Source: Leisingera caerulea DSM 24564
GTDB lineage: Bacteria; Pseudomonadota; Alphaproteobacteria; Rhodobacterales; Rhodobacteraceae
NCBI RefSeq assembly: GCF_000473325.1
Contig: NZ_KI421513.1
Coordinates: forward strand, 859,217-923,216
Direction of reading: 5' to 3'
DNA: 64,000 bases
Part shown: positions 46,205-56,176 of the stretch, piece by piece
How the letters are laid out: each line of letters opens with the position of its first letter
How positions within the stretch are numbered: the stretch's first letter is position 1
Made by a program: the position numbers and the translations under genes
Notes under the pieces: model-generated
The model's database searches: none
What the model saw: only the letters and a program-made list of their open reading frames with translations
Told to the model about the DNA's origin: nothing

Positions 46205-46233
46205 GAGATAGGAAGAACCGTTGGCGATAACAA
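46205..46233 (-). promoter_or_regulatory. Candidate promoter of DUF1127 unit 2
   Basis: TTGTTA (46233-46228), 17 bases, TATCTC (46210-46205) on the minus strand, giving a 5' leader of about 65 bases. Confidence 0.45.
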
Positions 46234-46399
46234 TTGCCTGATCGGACTGCCCGCTATGCACATGCTGCAAGGGGCTTTGGGGCGGATAACCGCCCTGCCC
46301 CGGGCAAACCTGGAAAACGAACGTATGGGGGGCGCCCGGAAAGCGGGCTGGTCCGCCAAGCAAGCCAAGCGCCTCTCAAGGCGAGGGGCACTGGGGGTA

Positions 46400-47326
46400 T
46401 TACGCTTCCGCCGCAGGGCGCAAAACGGTCCGGAGCAGCGACAATGCCCCCCAAAGCAGGAAGACCGGCAAGACGAGCATCCGGAGCGTGAAGATGCCGA
46501 TGATCGTCAGGGAAGAGCGCAGTATCGTGTCGGCTTCCTCCACGAAGACCTGCGCGGCGTCCAGATACCGGCCGCTTTGCTCAAAAACACCGCTCACGCT
46601 GTCTCCGGCTTCGCTGATCCGGCTGCTCAGCCAACCCAGCACCCCTGCATCTCCCTCCTCTGCCGGAGACGCCGCCTCTGCCTCAGCCGCCTCTGCGCCG
46701 ATGAGGAAATTCGCCTCCTGCGCGACGGCATCAAGCTCAGCCATGGCAGCGCTCATCTGCGCCGCAGTGGCCTGCTCTCCGACCCACACAGCCAGCACGA
46801 ACACCGCGGGGATGGCAAAGCCGACCGCAATGCCCACGGTGATCGCCTTGTTGCAAAGCGGTCTCACTGTCCTGGCAAGCGCGGAACTGCGGCCGAAGGA
46901 GAGACGGCCCAGCAGCGCGGCGCCGAGCACCACGAGGCCAACCGACACCACCGGCGCCAGACCCACAGCGGCAAGCGCGGCGCCGGCCGCCACGAGAAAC
47001 ACGGCATCGGCCACGCGCTCCACCGTGTCATCGACGGGTTCCAGCACCTTCAGCGGCTGCAGGCTTGCCTGCCCGACAACCGAGGCGCCCACCTCGATCT
47101 CCTGCGCCGTGGACAGCGCGGCGTTGATTGCCCGGAGCGACACATACACCGTCACCGCTGAGGCCGCGATATTCTCCGCTGTCCGCTCCGAGACAGTGGC
47201 AAGCGGGTTCCAATCGCTGCGCCCGGACAGGCCAAGGACGCCGGTGAGCAGAAAGAGCAGGCCTGCCATCAGGCCAAAGGCGGTGCGGGCGCGTTTTCTC
47301 GGGACATCGCGGGACGGGTCGGTCAT
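46400..47326 (-). CDS. Hypothetical multi-pass membrane protein
   Basis: 308 residues of unknown family. Hydrophobic segments lie at about 18-36, 115-150 (two), 172-195 and 275-300. A stretch between them (AEAEAASPAEEGDAG) is acidic and flexible and would be outside the membrane. Codon use resembles the core genome. ATG 47326 was chosen because hydrophobic sequence starts soon after a basic N-terminus (DVPRKRARTAF). It lies between the L30 terminator and the DUF1127 units. No function is assigned. Confidence 0.72.
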   Translation of the reverse strand: MTDPSRDVPRKRARTAFGLMAGLLFLLTGVLGLSGRSDWNPLATVSERTAENIAASAVTVYVSLRAINAALSTAQEIEVGASVVGQASLQPLKVLEPVDDTVERVADAVFLVAAGAALAAVGLAPVVSVGLVVLGAALLGRLSFGRSSALARTVRPLCNKAITVGIAVGFAIPAVFVLAVWVGEQATAAQMSAAMAELDAVAQEANFLIGAEAAEAEAASPAEEGDAGVLGWLSSRISEAGDSVSGVFEQSGRYLDAAQVFVEEADTILRSSLTIIGIFTLRMLVLPVFLLWGALSLLRTVLRPAAEA

Positions 47327-47447
47327 TGCTGGTTCGCTGCCTATGCCGGGACGGATCTGCAAACGCATACCATGCAAAGGCCGCGGCACAACACGTCCGC
47401 TTCGCCTCTGACCGGACAAACAGGGCGTGCCGCGGCGCCCCGAAACG

Positions 47448-47474
47448 AAAAACGCCCCCGGTTTCCCGGAGGCG
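47448..47474 (-). terminator. Terminator of the L29-L30 block
   Basis: On the minus strand CGCCTCCGG and CCGGGGGCG form a 9-bp stem (one G-T pair) followed by TTTTTC, about 28 bases after rpmD. Confidence 0.88.
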
Positions 47475-47502
47475 TTTTCCAAAGTCTGATACCGAAAAGG
47501 GC

Positions 47503-47691
47503 TTAGCCGCGCTCTTCGATGATCTGAACCAGGTGCGGGATCGATTCGACCATGCCGCGGACCGAAGGAGTGTCCTCCAGCTCACGGGTCTTGTGCATCT
47601 TGTTCAGGCCCAGGCCAACCAGGGTTGCGCGCTGCTTGGCGGGGCGGCGGATCGGCGAGCCGATCTGCTTGACGACGATGGTTTTTGCCAT
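47503..47691 (-). CDS. rpmD: 50S ribosomal protein L30
   Basis: 62 residues. [30 protein letters not shown] and the [21 protein letters not shown] end are diagnostic. It is the last gene of block three, followed by a terminator; L15, its usual next neighbour, is 3.3 kb further on. Confidence 0.97.
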   Translation of the reverse strand: MAKTIVVKQIGSPIRRPAKQRATLVGLGLNKMHKTRELEDTPSVRGMVESIPHLVQIIEERG

Positions 47692-47704
47692 GTCTCTCTA
47701 CTCC

Positions 47705-48274
47705 TTACGCTTCAGCTTCGGCAGCTGCCGGTGCGTCGTCCCGCTTGGGCAGGATGTCAGCAACCTTTTTGCCGCGGCGCTGAGCCACCGAGCGCGGGCT
47801 CTGCTCTTTCTGCAGGCCGTTCAGGGTGGCGCGGATCATGTTGTAGGGGTTCTGCGAGCCGATCGACTTGGAGACCACGTCCTTGATGCCCAGCATCTCG
47901 AACACGGCACGCATCGGACCACCTGCGATGATACCGGTACCTTCCGGTGCGGTGCGCATCACAACTTTGCCTGCGCCGTGACGGCCGGCCATGTCGTGGT
48001 GCAGGGTGCGGCCTTCTTTCAGCGGCACACGGATCATCTGGCGCTTGGCCTGCTCGGTTGCCTTACGGATCGCCTCGGGCACTTCTTTCGCCTTGCCCTT
48101 GCCAAAGCCCACGCGGCCTTTCTGGTCGCCTACGACAACCAGGGCTGCGAAGCCAAAGCGCTTGCCGCCTTTGACGGTTTTCGACACGCGGTTGATCGCG
48201 ACCAGACGATCTGCGAATTCCGGTGTTTCTTCACGGTCGCGGCGCGGGCCGCGGCGGTTTTCACGTTCTGCCAT
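47705..48274 (-). CDS. rpsE: 30S ribosomal protein S5
   Basis: 189 residues. A lysine/arginine-poor acidic N-terminal extension precedes the S5 RNA-binding domain ([27 protein letters not shown]) and the C-terminal [29 protein letters not shown]. It helps translational accuracy. Preceded by a 118-base spacer after L18. Confidence 0.97.
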   Translation of the reverse strand: MAERENRRGPRRDREETPEFADRLVAINRVSKTVKGGKRFGFAALVVVGDQKGRVGFGKGKAKEVPEAIRKATEQAKRQMIRVPLKEGRTLHHDMAGRHGAGKVVMRTAPEGTGIIAGGPMRAVFEMLGIKDVVSKSIGSQNPYNMIRATLNGLQKEQSPRSVAQRRGKKVADILPKRDDAPAAAEAEA

Positions 48275-48361
48275 CAGGCATTCCTTTCATAGGGCGCTCA
48301 GGCGCCTGTTTGTCCGATCCTTGGTGAGGGTCCGGCGTCAGGCCGGCCTCCCGGATCATCG

Positions 48362-48383
48362 GGGCGGCCCCGAAAGGCCGCCC
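48362..48383 (-). other. L18-S5 intercistronic hairpin
   Basis: GGGCGGCC and GGCCGCCC pair perfectly around six bases, nine bases after the rplR stop; no T-run. Possible mRNA-stability or attenuation element. Confidence 0.55.
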
Positions 48384-48392
48384 GCATGGGAT

Positions 48393-48752
48393 TTAGATCT
48401 TCAGGCCGCCTTCACGCGCAGCGTCGGCCAGAGCCTTCACTTTGCCGTGGAACAGGAAGCCACCGCGGTCGAAGTAGGCTTCGGTCACGCCGGCCGCTTT
48501 TGCGCGCTCGGCGATCGCTGCGCCAACCTTGGCTGCTGCTTCGACGTTGTTCTTGCCGACAACGCCCAGATCTTTTTCCAGGGTCGAAGCGGAGGCCACG
48601 GTCACGCCGCGCAGGTCGTCGATCAGCTGAACAGAGATGTTCTTGTTCGAACGGTGCACGGACAGACGCGGACGGCCTGCGTTCACTTTGCGAAGCTTGT
48701 TCCGGACGCGCAGCCGGCGCTTCAGAAACAGGGTACGTTTGCTGTTTGCCAT
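48393..48752 (-). CDS. rplR: 50S ribosomal protein L18
   Basis: 119 residues. [33 protein letters not shown] and the C-terminal [28 protein letters not shown] are diagnostic of the 5S rRNA-binding protein. It lies 11 bases after rplF. Confidence 0.97.
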   Translation of the reverse strand: MANSKRTLFLKRRLRVRNKLRKVNAGRPRLSVHRSNKNISVQLIDDLRGVTVASASTLEKDLGVVGKNNVEAAAKVGAAIAERAKAAGVTEAYFDRGGFLFHGKVKALADAAREGGLKI

Positions 48753-48763
48753 TTTGCTGGTCC

Positions 48764-49297
48764 TTACTTCTTCTTGCCTTCCTTGCGGAAGATGAACTCG
48801 CCCTTGTAGCGGATGCCCTTGCCTTTGTACGGCTCGGGACGGCGCCAGTCGCGGATTTTCGCCGCCACTTCGCCCACCTGCTGCTGGTCGATACCTTCCA
48901 CAACGATTTCGGTCTGCTTCGGCGCGGTAATGGTGATACCTTCCGGAGCAACGAAGTCGACATCGTGGCTGTAGCCCAGGTTCAGCTTCAGGGTGTTACC
49001 CTGCATCTGCGCCCGGTAACCCACACCCTGGATCTCAAGCTCTTTCTTGAAGCCCTGGGTCACGCCGGTCACGAGGTTGGCCACCTGAGTGCGGGACATG
49101 CCCCACTGCTGACGGGCACGCTTGGACTTGCCGCGCGGCTCGATGGTGACAACGTTGTCGTTCACGGACAGGGTGACGTCGTCGGTTGCGGTAAAGCTGC
49201 GGGCGCCTTTCGGGCCTTTCACTTCGATGGTCTGGCCGGACACAGAGGCGGATACGCCGCTGGGCAGTTCGACCGGTTTCTTACCAATACGGGACAT
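48764..49297 (-). CDS. rplF: 50S ribosomal protein L6
   Basis: 177 residues. [35 protein letters not shown] and the C-terminal [16 protein letters not shown] motif identify L6, near the factor-binding site. Standard spc order: S8-L6-L18. Confidence 0.97.
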   Translation of the reverse strand: MSRIGKKPVELPSGVSASVSGQTIEVKGPKGARSFTATDDVTLSVNDNVVTIEPRGKSKRARQQWGMSRTQVANLVTGVTQGFKKELEIQGVGYRAQMQGNTLKLNLGYSHDVDFVAPEGITITAPKQTEIVVEGIDQQQVGEVAAKIRDWRRPEPYKGKGIRYKGEFIFRKEGKKK

Positions 49298-49309
49298 TGC
49301 GAGGCCTCC

Positions 49310-49702
49310 TTAGAAGACGGTGCAAAGCACTTCGCCGCCAACGTTGGCTGCGCGTGCGCTTGCGTCCGACATCACACCCTTGGGGGTGGAGACAATCGAC
49401 ACGCCCAGGCCCTGACGGACCGACGGGATGTCATTGACGCCCATGTAAACGCGGCGGCCGGGCTTGGAAACCCGCTTGAGCTCGCGAATGACAGGTTCGC
49501 CGTCGAAGTATTTCAGGCTGATTTCGATGGCCGGGTGGCCATTTTCACCAGTGGTCTTCTCATAACCGCGGATGTAGCCCTCGTCCGCCAGCACGTCCAG
49601 CACCCATGCCCGCAGCTTGGAAGCCGGGGTCATGACGGTGGATTTGCCGCGCATCTGAGAGTTACGGATACGGGTGAGCATATCGCCGATAGGATCGTTC
49701 AT
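49310..49702 (-). CDS. rpsH: 30S ribosomal protein S8
   Basis: 130 residues. [16 protein letters not shown] and the C-terminal [27 protein letters not shown] are diagnostic. It binds the central domain of 16S rRNA and, in E. coli, represses the spc mRNA at L5; whether this holds here is not shown. Confidence 0.97.
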   Translation of the reverse strand: MNDPIGDMLTRIRNSQMRGKSTVMTPASKLRAWVLDVLADEGYIRGYEKTTGENGHPAIEISLKYFDGEPVIRELKRVSKPGRRVYMGVNDIPSVRQGLGVSIVSTPKGVMSDASARAANVGGEVLCTVF

Positions 49703-49715
49703 ACCACTCTCTCCC

Positions 49716-50021
49716 TTACCAGCTCGATTTCACCAGGCCGGGGATCTGACCAGCAGACCCCAGCTCGCGCAGCGCGATACGGCTGATCTTCAGCTTACGG
49801 TAGTAAGCGTGCGGACGGCCGGTCAGCTGGCAGCGGTTGTGCAAACGGCTCGGGGCCGAGTTGCGCGGCAGTTTCGCCAGTTTCAGACGCGCCTTGAAGC
49901 GCTCTTCCATCGGGCGGCTTTCGTCATTCGCGATCTCTTTCAGCTCGGCGCGCTTTGCGGCGTATTTTGCCACCAGGCGCTCGCGCTTCTTCTCGCGTTC
50001 GATCATGCTTTTCTTAGCCAT
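49716..50021 (-). CDS. rpsN: 30S ribosomal protein S14
   Basis: 101 residues, the longer zinc-independent type with no CxxC pairs. [26 protein letters not shown] and [25 protein letters not shown] are diagnostic. It belongs to the small-subunit head. Confidence 0.97.
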   Translation of the reverse strand: MAKKSMIEREKKRERLVAKYAAKRAELKEIANDESRPMEERFKARLKLAKLPRNSAPSRLHNRCQLTGRPHAYYRKLKISRIALRELGSAGQIPGLVKSSW

Positions 50022-50040
50022 GGTCTCTTCCTTCCCGCGC

Positions 50041-50604
50041 TTAGCTGTTGAAGGGCATGTTGAAAGCTTTCAACAGCGCCTTTGCTTCCGCGTCGGTTTT
50101 CGCGGTGGTGGCGATCACGATGTCCATGCCCCAGGGCTCATCGATTTTGTCGAAATCGATTTCCGGGAACACGATGTGCTCTTTCAGGCCCATGGCATAG
50201 TTGCCGCGGCCGTCAAACGAGGTGCCCGAAACGCCGCGGAAGTCGCGGATACGGGGCATCGCAATGGTGATCAGACGATCCAGGAATTCGTACATCCGGT
50301 CGCCGCGCAGGGTCACCTTGGCACCCATCGGCATGCCTTCGCGAACGCGGAAGCCGGCGATGGAGTTCTTTGCCACGGTGGTCAGAGCTTTCTGGCCCGC
50401 GATGAGGGTCAGGTCGGCCTGAGCGGATTTGGCTTTCTTGCTGTCTTTGACAGCCGCGCGGCCGCAGCCGATGTTCAGAACGATTTTCTCCAGCTTGGGG
50501 AGCATCATGTCGTTCTTGTAGCCGAATTCCTCTTTCAGAGCGCCACGGATGGTCTCTTTGTAGAGGGTCTTCAGGCGCGGGGTGTAGGTTGCAGCGTCAA
50601 GCAT
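50041..50604 (-). CDS. rplE: 50S ribosomal protein L5
   Basis: 187 residues. [19 protein letters not shown]-type [42 protein letters not shown] identify L5, which binds 5S rRNA. It overlaps the L24 stop by one base. Confidence 0.97.
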   Translation of the reverse strand: MLDAATYTPRLKTLYKETIRGALKEEFGYKNDMMLPKLEKIVLNIGCGRAAVKDSKKAKSAQADLTLIAGQKALTTVAKNSIAGFRVREGMPMGAKVTLRGDRMYEFLDRLITIAMPRIRDFRGVSGTSFDGRGNYAMGLKEHIVFPEIDFDKIDEPWGMDIVIATTAKTDAEAKALLKAFNMPFNS

Positions 50605-50909
50605 CAGACAGTCTCCCCGGTGGTCTTGGCGAAGCGCACCTTCTTACCGTCTTCCTCGCGGAAGCCGACACGGGTTGCTTTGCCGTTGCTGTCCAGCAGT
50701 GCCAGGTTCGACAGGTCGATCGGCAGTGCCTTGGGCAGACGGCCGCCCTGGCTGTTTTGGGTCTGGCGAGTGTGGCGGATCGCCATGTTCACGCCTTCGA
50801 CAACGGCTTTGCCGGCCTTCGGGTCAACGGAGGCGATGGTGCCTTCTTTGCCCTTGTCCTTGCCGGCCAGCACGACGACCTTGTCGCCTTTACGGAGTTT
50901 AGCAGCCAT
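50604..50909 (-). CDS. rplX: 50S ribosomal protein L24
   Basis: 101 residues. The KOW motif is [27 protein letters not shown]; the C-terminal part is [18 protein letters not shown]. It starts early in large-subunit assembly. It lies two bases after rplN. Confidence 0.97.
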   Translation of the reverse strand: MAAKLRKGDKVVVLAGKDKGKEGTIASVDPKAGKAVVEGVNMAIRHTRQTQNSQGGRLPKALPIDLSNLALLDSNGKATRVGFREEDGKKVRFAKTTGETV

Positions 50910-50911
50910 GA

Positions 50912-51280
50912 TTACAGCACCTCCGGAGCCAGCGAGATGATCTTCATGAAGTTCTTCGCGCGCAGTTCACGAACAACCGGGCCAAAGATACGGGTACCGA
51001 CCGGCTCGTTGTTGTTGTTCAGGATAACGGCTGCGTTCCGGTCAAAACGGATCGCGGTGCCGTCTTCGCGGCGGACTTCTTTGGCGGTGCGCACGACAAC
51101 GGCCTTACGGACGTCGCCTTTTTTCACGCGGCCGCGCGGGATGGCTTCCTTGACCGAGACGACGATGATGTCGCCTACGGATGCGTATTTACGCTTGGAG
51201 CCACCCAGAACCTTGATGCACTGAACTCGGCGGGCGCCGGAGTTGTCAGCTACATCCAGATTTGTTTGCATCTGGATCAT
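50912..51280 (-). CDS. rplN: 50S ribosomal protein L14
   Basis: 122 residues. [50 protein letters not shown] is the invariant start, quoted here only as a recognised block. It forms part of the subunit interface. A 100-base spacer precedes it after rpsQ. Confidence 0.97.
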   Translation of the reverse strand: MIQMQTNLDVADNSGARRVQCIKVLGGSKRKYASVGDIIVVSVKEAIPRGRVKKGDVRKAVVVRTAKEVRREDGTAIRFDRNAAVILNNNNEPVGTRIFGPVVRELRAKNFMKIISLAPEVL

Positions 51281-51380
51281 GTGGTTTCTCCCGACCTTTG
51301 GGGCAGCGATGCGTGCTGTGATCCCCCAGGGTTTCGACTTTGCTGTTCAGCCCAGTCGCCAGGAGTCTCGGATGAGACTC

Positions 51381-51611
51381 TTAGGCTTCCAGAACTTCCC
51401 AGCGTTTCGTTTTCGATTTCGGCGCGCATTCGATGATGCGTACGGTGTCGCCGACCTTGAAAGCGTTCTTTTCATCGTGAGCCCGGTACTTCTTGGACTT
51501 ACGGATGGTTTTCTTCAGAACCGGGTGCGTGAAGCGGCGTTCAACCGAGACGGTGACGGTCTGGGCGTTTGCGTCGCTGGTCACAACGCCTTGCAGGATA
51601 CGTTTGGGCAT
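51381..51611 (-). CDS. rpsQ: 30S ribosomal protein S17
   Basis: 76 residues. [21 protein letters not shown] and [21 protein letters not shown] fit S17, a primary 16S rRNA binder. It is 11 bases after rpmC. Confidence 0.97.
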   Translation of the reverse strand: MPKRILQGVVTSDANAQTVTVSVERRFTHPVLKKTIRKSKKYRAHDEKNAFKVGDTVRIIECAPKSKTKRWEVLEA

Positions 51612-51622
51612 TGTGTCGCTCC

Positions 51623-51823
51623 TTATTCGGCTGCTGCTGCAGCTTTTTCGTTCAGGATGGTCTTCACTTTGGCAGCATTGCGGCGGGCCGCTTTGATGCC
51701 GGCAGTGTTTTCCAGCTGACCGGTCGCCTGCTGAAAGCGCAGGTTGAAGCTCTCTTTTTTCAGGGATGCGAGCATATCGCGGAGTTCATCCACGGTCTTC
51801 TCGCGCAGATCATTGGCGTTCAT
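51623..51823 (-). CDS. rpmC: 50S ribosomal protein L29
   Basis: 66 residues. [35 protein letters not shown] is the two-helix L29 signature; it lies at the exit tunnel and helps dock trigger factor. It begins block three; L16, normally next to it, is 5.4 kb upstream. Confidence 0.97.
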   Translation of the reverse strand: MNANDLREKTVDELRDMLASLKKESFNLRFQQATGQLENTAGIKAARRNAAKVKTILNEKAAAAAE

Positions 51824-51889
51824 CGCCTTTGTTCCTTGTCCAAAGCACCAGAAGGCCCCTGACGGGTCACCTTTTTACCTGGTGGGTTA

Positions 51890-51895
51890 TGTCAA
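51890..51895 (-). promoter_or_regulatory. Candidate -35 of the L29 block promoter
   Basis: A perfect TTGACA on the minus strand about 70 bases before rpmC, with no clear -10 at the usual spacing. The 284-base spacer 51824-52107 also holds CCGCGC-CGGAAA-GCGCGG (51897-51914), which could end the FkbM transcript. Confidence 0.4.
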
Positions 51896-52107
51896 ACCGC
51901 GCCGGAAAGCGCGGAAAAAAGAATCACTTGGCCCGGATCCAACGCGGATTGGGGACAAGCGATGGGTCCCTATAATGGAGACCGGGTGCGGGGGCAAGGG
52001 AAAGATTGGCCGCCGCACCAGGGCAGCCGGCGCAGTCCGGCGCCCCTGCCCGGCCAGGCGGGCGCCGCGTGCCGGTTGCAGGCTCAGCCGGCCTCGGCCC
52101 TGGCCGG

Positions 52108-52902
52108 TCAGCCGGCCTTGACCGGGCTGTCCTGAGGCACGAACCAGTCGTCATAGCCGGACGCCCCGGCAGCGACGTTCCTGTAGCCGTTCTGCTCCAG
52201 CAGCGCCCTGATCTCCGCCCTCTGCTCGGTGTAATTGTGCTCCACCGTAATGGCATTGAACCGGTATTTGCTGAAATCGAACGCCTTCAGAATATCCAGT
52301 TCGCTGCCCTCGGTATCAACCGACAGGAAATCAATCTCCCGCGGGGCGCCGTGCCGGTCGAGCATATCCAGCAGCGAAACGGTTTTGACCGGATAGCTTA
52401 TCGCCTTGCGCCGGCTTCTTGAGTGCAGGTCCGCTTCGCTGAAATCCGAGATCGTCGACAGCTCCGCCGCGCCGGTCTCCTTGAATTCCAGCTCCGCCCC
52501 GGTTTCCTTCCAGACGCAATCGAACTCAACCTCGCAGGAGCGGTTGCGGCGCAGGTCCTCGTGCCAGCACTTTGCGGGCTCGGCCACGATGCCGGTCCAG
52601 CCGAACTCCTTTTCCAGCACATAGGTGTTGCTGATGGATTTGCCGTTGGTGGCCCCGAACTCGACGAAATACCCGCCCCGCTTGAAGCCATTGGCGACCA
52701 GAGCGAATACGTCCTGGCTTGCCTGGGACTGCCAACCGGCGCTGGCGCCGTTGAGATTGGCGAGCAGGAAATCCCGGAAGGCGTCCCCCTCAGCCGCCTT
52801 GCGGCGGCTTTCCTCCAGCTGGTTCTGCAGGGCCTTGTACTTGGACGCACTGCTTACGTGGAGGCCGATTGCATGAAGCGCGCTTCGAATCTTGGGATGC
52901 AT
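52108..52902 (-). CDS. FkbM family methyltransferase
   Basis: 264 residues. An SAM-dependent methyltransferase of the FkbM type: SQDVFALVANGFKRGGYFVEFGATNGKSISNT (motif I region), then a conserved IDFLSVDTEGSELDILKAFDFS and ITVEHNY. Members methylate hydroxyl groups of sugars or other small molecules; the substrate is unknown. ATG 52902 has GGAA six bases upstream; a TTG at 52932 would extend it. Neighbours are an oxygenase-like protein and, divergently, a chemoreceptor. Confidence 0.85.
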   Translation of the reverse strand: MHPKIRSALHAIGLHVSSASKYKALQNQLEESRRKAAEGDAFRDFLLANLNGASAGWQSQASQDVFALVANGFKRGGYFVEFGATNGKSISNTYVLEKEFGWTGIVAEPAKCWHEDLRRNRSCEVEFDCVWKETGAELEFKETGAAELSTISDFSEADLHSRSRRKAISYPVKTVSLLDMLDRHGAPREIDFLSVDTEGSELDILKAFDFSKYRFNAITVEHNYTEQRAEIRALLEQNGYRNVAAGASGYDDWFVPQDSPVKAG

Positions 52903-52960
52903 TAGGGGTTCCAGTCGGTTTGTGTCAGACAAACGCCCTTAGCGGGCGCGGCGCGCGGGC

Positions 52961-53581
52961 TCACTCCCACTTGTAATTGAAGCTGACCGAGATCCGCTCG
53001 TCCTCGGCCATGTTCATAGGCACTTCGTGGCGCAGCCAGCTTTCCCACAGCAGCACATCGCCAACGTCCGGCTTCATGTAGATGAACGGCTGCAGCTCGC
53101 GCCGTGCGTCCTTGGTGCGGGTTGGCGCCGCCATCATCCGGGCAGAGCGCGGATCCTCCAGCTTGAGCGCGGAGGCACCGTCCGGCATCGACACATAGGT
53201 GGTGCCGGAAATCACCGAATGCGGATGCAGGTGGCTGGAGTGGGTGCCGCCCTCGGGCAGGATGTTGATCCACAGGTCCTCCAGCTTCAGCTCGCGCCCG
53301 TCCAGATCAAACTCCAGATCCTTGGCAAAAGCCGCGACATGGCTGTCCAGCGATTTCACCAGATCGGCAAAGATCGGGAACCGCCATGGCAGATCGGTCA
53401 GGGAGGCATAGGAGGTATAGCCCGGGTAACCGTTCTCCTCGCACCAATCCTGCCCGGCATCATCATCGCCGGCGATGACAAGGCAGGAGTTTTCCAGTTC
53501 CTGCGCATCAACCTTGGGTCCGAATTCGGACAGCTGCGCGCGGTAGAGGCGGGTCACAAAGAGCGATTCAATCTGGGCCAT
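52961..53581 (-). CDS. Putative 2OG-Fe(II) oxygenase family protein (TIGR02466-type)
   Basis: 206 residues. The iron-binding residues are probably H in HSSHLHPHS with D near YVSMPD, and H in SWLRHEVPMN; DERISVSFNY is the 2OG-binding arginine strand. The family is described as putative 2OG-Fe(II) oxygenases, often beside methyltransferases or glycan genes. It lies 58 bases upstream of fkbM in the same direction, suggesting a shared modification step; that is inference. Confidence 0.75.
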   Translation of the reverse strand: MAQIESLFVTRLYRAQLSEFGPKVDAQELENSCLVIAGDDDAGQDWCEENGYPGYTSYASLTDLPWRFPIFADLVKSLDSHVAAFAKDLEFDLDGRELKLEDLWINILPEGGTHSSHLHPHSVISGTTYVSMPDGASALKLEDPRSARMMAAPTRTKDARRELQPFIYMKPDVGDVLLWESWLRHEVPMNMAEDERISVSFNYKWE

Positions 53582-53688
53582 GGCTGCGTCTTACCGCAGT
53601 CCGCAGCCAAGCGCGAGAGCCTGCGGCGGGGCGGCAACCGGTTTCGCCCCTGGCGTGCAGCGCCGCCAGCATGTTGGAATAGTTCAAT

Positions 53689-53701
53689 TTACCCTCGGTA
53701 A
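53689..53701. promoter_or_regulatory. Palindrome in chemoreceptor/oxygenase divergent region
   Basis: TTACC-CTC-GGTAA is a perfect inverted repeat in the 202-base divergent spacer, about 80 bases before the chemoreceptor start. A possible operator; a TTAAC half-site lies nearby. Confidence 0.3.
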
Positions 53702-53783
53702 GCTCACGCTGATTTAACGAATGCTGTCCATTTTGGACCAAAACAACACCAACTAGATGTCTCAGTGAAATGGTCCAGGTCAC

Positions 53784-55946
53784 ATGAAAGCAAAACTCAC
53801 CGTCAGCACGGCAATTCTTTCCATCATTGTTCTGGCCGGGGGTCTGATGGCCGCCCTGATCAGCCTTCTTCTGTATTCGCACGGCGTGCGCGACGACATG
53901 CAGCGGCGCGTTGCCGAAATCGAGGAGATCTACCTTGGCCTCGATAAAATCGAGCTTGAGTTCCTGATGGCCCGGCGCGCCGAAAAGGATTTCCTGCTGC
54001 GCCGCGATGACAAATACCTGTCCCGCCACGCCGCAACCATGACCCGGATACAGGCGACCTACGGCTCTCTCGTCCGCCGGATGCCGGAGGTGGCGGAACT
54101 GTCCGGCACAGGCCCGCAGCTCAAGGAAATCGGCGCCGCGATTGACGCCTATGAGGCAAGCTTTGCCGCCCTTGCCAGCAGCAACAAGCGGCTGGGCCTG
54201 GATGAAAACAGCGGCCTGGAGGGGCAGTTGCGCACGGCGGTCAAGAATGCCGAAGCCACCCTGAAATCCCTGGATCAGCCGGTCATGCAAGTGAAAATGC
54301 TGATGATGCGGCGGCATGAGAAGGACTTTATCATGCGTAAGGCGCCGAAATACCTGGACCGGCTGAACGCACGGGTGGAGGAGTTCCGCGCTTTCCCGGA
54401 CAGCTTTTACGGCAGCACCGCCCGGCAGAAGGAGATCCTGGGACTGATGGAGGCCTACCAGAAGTCCTTTGCCGCCTATGTGGAAGAGTCGCTGAAGGAA
54501 CAGCAGCTACGCAAGCAGGTGTCCGGCCATTATGCCGGCGCCGAGCCGCTGCTGGCCGCGGTCCATGACGAGGTGCGCGCCCTGCTTGCGCAGGTCTGGG
54601 CCCAAGGCGAGGCAGTCAGCGCCGGGGCTCAGACCAACGCGCTTCGGGCGGGCATCGGCGGCTCTATCCTGTTCGTGGCGGTGGCCCTGCTTCTGGCCCG
54701 CAGCATTGCCCGGCCGCTTAAGCAGACCGACACCGTGCTGAAAAAGATGATGCAGAACGACTTCAGCCCGGCCATCCCGAAAACCGGAATCCGCGAGACT
54801 GCCGCAATTGCCAGTGCGGTCGGCGCGTTCCGCGAGGCGGAGGCCGCCAAGCAGCAGCTGACCAGGGAAGTCACCGAAGTCATCGCGGCCTGCGGAGAGG
54901 GCGATTTCTCGCGCCGCATCGCAACCGGCGGCGATGACAGCCGGGACAGCGGCCTGGGCCAGGGCGTGAACACAATCGGCGAAGTGGCCGAGAAGGGCCT
55001 GGGCGATGTGCTGAAGGTGCTGGACGCAATCGCCGAGGGCGATCTGACACAGCGGATGCCCGCAGGGCAAAAGGGCGTATTCAAGGATATCGCCGGGGCC
55101 ATCGACAACCTGGCCGGCAGTCTTGAAACAGTGGTCCAGCAACTGGCAGGCAGCGGAAAAATGCTGAACGACACCTCGCAGGAGATCGCCGCGGCGGTCG
55201 CCGATGCCTCGCAGCGCGGCGAATCCTCCGCCGCGGCGCTGGAGCAAACCGCAGCGGCGCTGCAAACGGTCCGCGACACGGTCCACGACACCGCCGCCAG
55301 CGCCCAGGACGCCCGGCAGTTCGTCAACGACGCCCAGACCAAGGCGGAAGCCACCCGCGAGGTCGCGGAAAAAACCGTCTCTGCCATGCAGCGGATCAAG
55401 GACTCCTCGGACGCGATCTCCAAAATCACCGGCCTGATCGACGATGTGGCATTCCAGACCAACCTGCTGGCGCTGAACGCCGGGGTGGAGGCCGCGCGCG
55501 CGGGCGAAGCCGGGCGCGGATTTGCGGTTGTCGCCTCAGAAGTGCGGGCGCTGGCGCAGCGCTCTTCCGAGGCGGCCAATGAGATCAGCACGCTGATCAA
55601 CAGCAGCCAGAGCGAAGTCACTGGCGGCGTGGAGCTGGTCGATGAGGCCGGCGAGGCGCTGGCCGCAATCCATCAGACGGTCACCCAGGCCGCGGAAAAG
55701 GTGAACGAAATCGCCGAAAACGCAACCGAACAGGCGAACGGCATTTCCGAGGTGAATGTGGCGATTGAGGCGCTGGACAAGGATTCCCAGCGCAGCGCCG
55801 CCATGCTGGAGGAAACCGCAGCAGCCGGCCAGATGCTGCGCGACGAGGCGGGCAACCTGACCAGGGCGATCTCCGGCTTCCGGCTGGAGCCCGCGGCGGC
55901 TGCGCCTGCGGCCCCGGTGCAGGCTACCGTCGCGCAAGCGGCATAG
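53784..55946 (+). CDS. Methyl-accepting chemotaxis protein with HBM-type sensor domain
   Basis: 720 residues. TM1 is at 7-30; the sensor of about 245 residues is two helical bundles with repeated RR(A/H)EKDFLLRR and RRHEKDFIMRK motifs, the mark of the HBM (helical bimodular) domain, which in Pseudomonas binds organic acids. TM2 is near 290-310, then HAMP modules and a signalling domain with the usual tip ([18 protein letters not shown]). The C-terminus is Ala/Pro-rich without an xWxxF tether. AGG lies just before the ATG. No che genes are near. Confidence 0.9.
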   Translation: MKAKLTVSTAILSIIVLAGGLMAALISLLLYSHGVRDDMQRRVAEIEEIYLGLDKIELEFLMARRAEKDFLLRRDDKYLSRHAATMTRIQATYGSLVRRMPEVAELSGTGPQLKEIGAAIDAYEASFAALASSNKRLGLDENSGLEGQLRTAVKNAEATLKSLDQPVMQVKMLMMRRHEKDFIMRKAPKYLDRLNARVEEFRAFPDSFYGSTARQKEILGLMEAYQKSFAAYVEESLKEQQLRKQVSGHYAGAEPLLAAVHDEVRALLAQVWAQGEAVSAGAQTNALRAGIGGSILFVAVALLLARSIARPLKQTDTVLKKMMQNDFSPAIPKTGIRETAAIASAVGAFREAEAAKQQLTREVTEVIAACGEGDFSRRIATGGDDSRDSGLGQGVNTIGEVAEKGLGDVLKVLDAIAEGDLTQRMPAGQKGVFKDIAGAIDNLAGSLETVVQQLAGSGKMLNDTSQEIAAAVADASQRGESSAAALEQTAAALQTVRDTVHDTAASAQDARQFVNDAQTKAEATREVAEKTVSAMQRIKDSSDAISKITGLIDDVAFQTNLLALNAGVEAARAGEAGRGFAVVASEVRALAQRSSEAANEISTLINSSQSEVTGGVELVDEAGEALAAIHQTVTQAAEKVNEIAENATEQANGISEVNVAIEALDKDSQRSAAMLEETAAAGQMLRDEAGNLTRAISGFRLEPAAAAPAAPVQATVAQAA

Positions 55947-56176
55947 GGGCCCGCGCAAGGGGCTGGCAGGCAATCCCGGGGCGGAGCTGACCACGGCCTC
56001 GGCCGCAGTCCGCAAACAGACCGGGTTGCCTCCCCGTCCGGCCCCATAACGGCTCGCCCCGTGCCGCCGGTGATTTCGTTGCCGCCATTGCTCAATCCGC
56101 TACGCCCGCGGGCTTGCCCCGCAACCGCCTGAGGATTGCGCGTCGCTTCCCTGCGGACGAAGAACGCACGCAGGTG

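Noticed and set aside
51947..51977. Plus-strand TTGGGG-N16-TATAAT opposite the L29 leader
   Set aside because: A near-perfect -10, but no plus gene or terminator follows; an antisense transcript is possible but unsupported.
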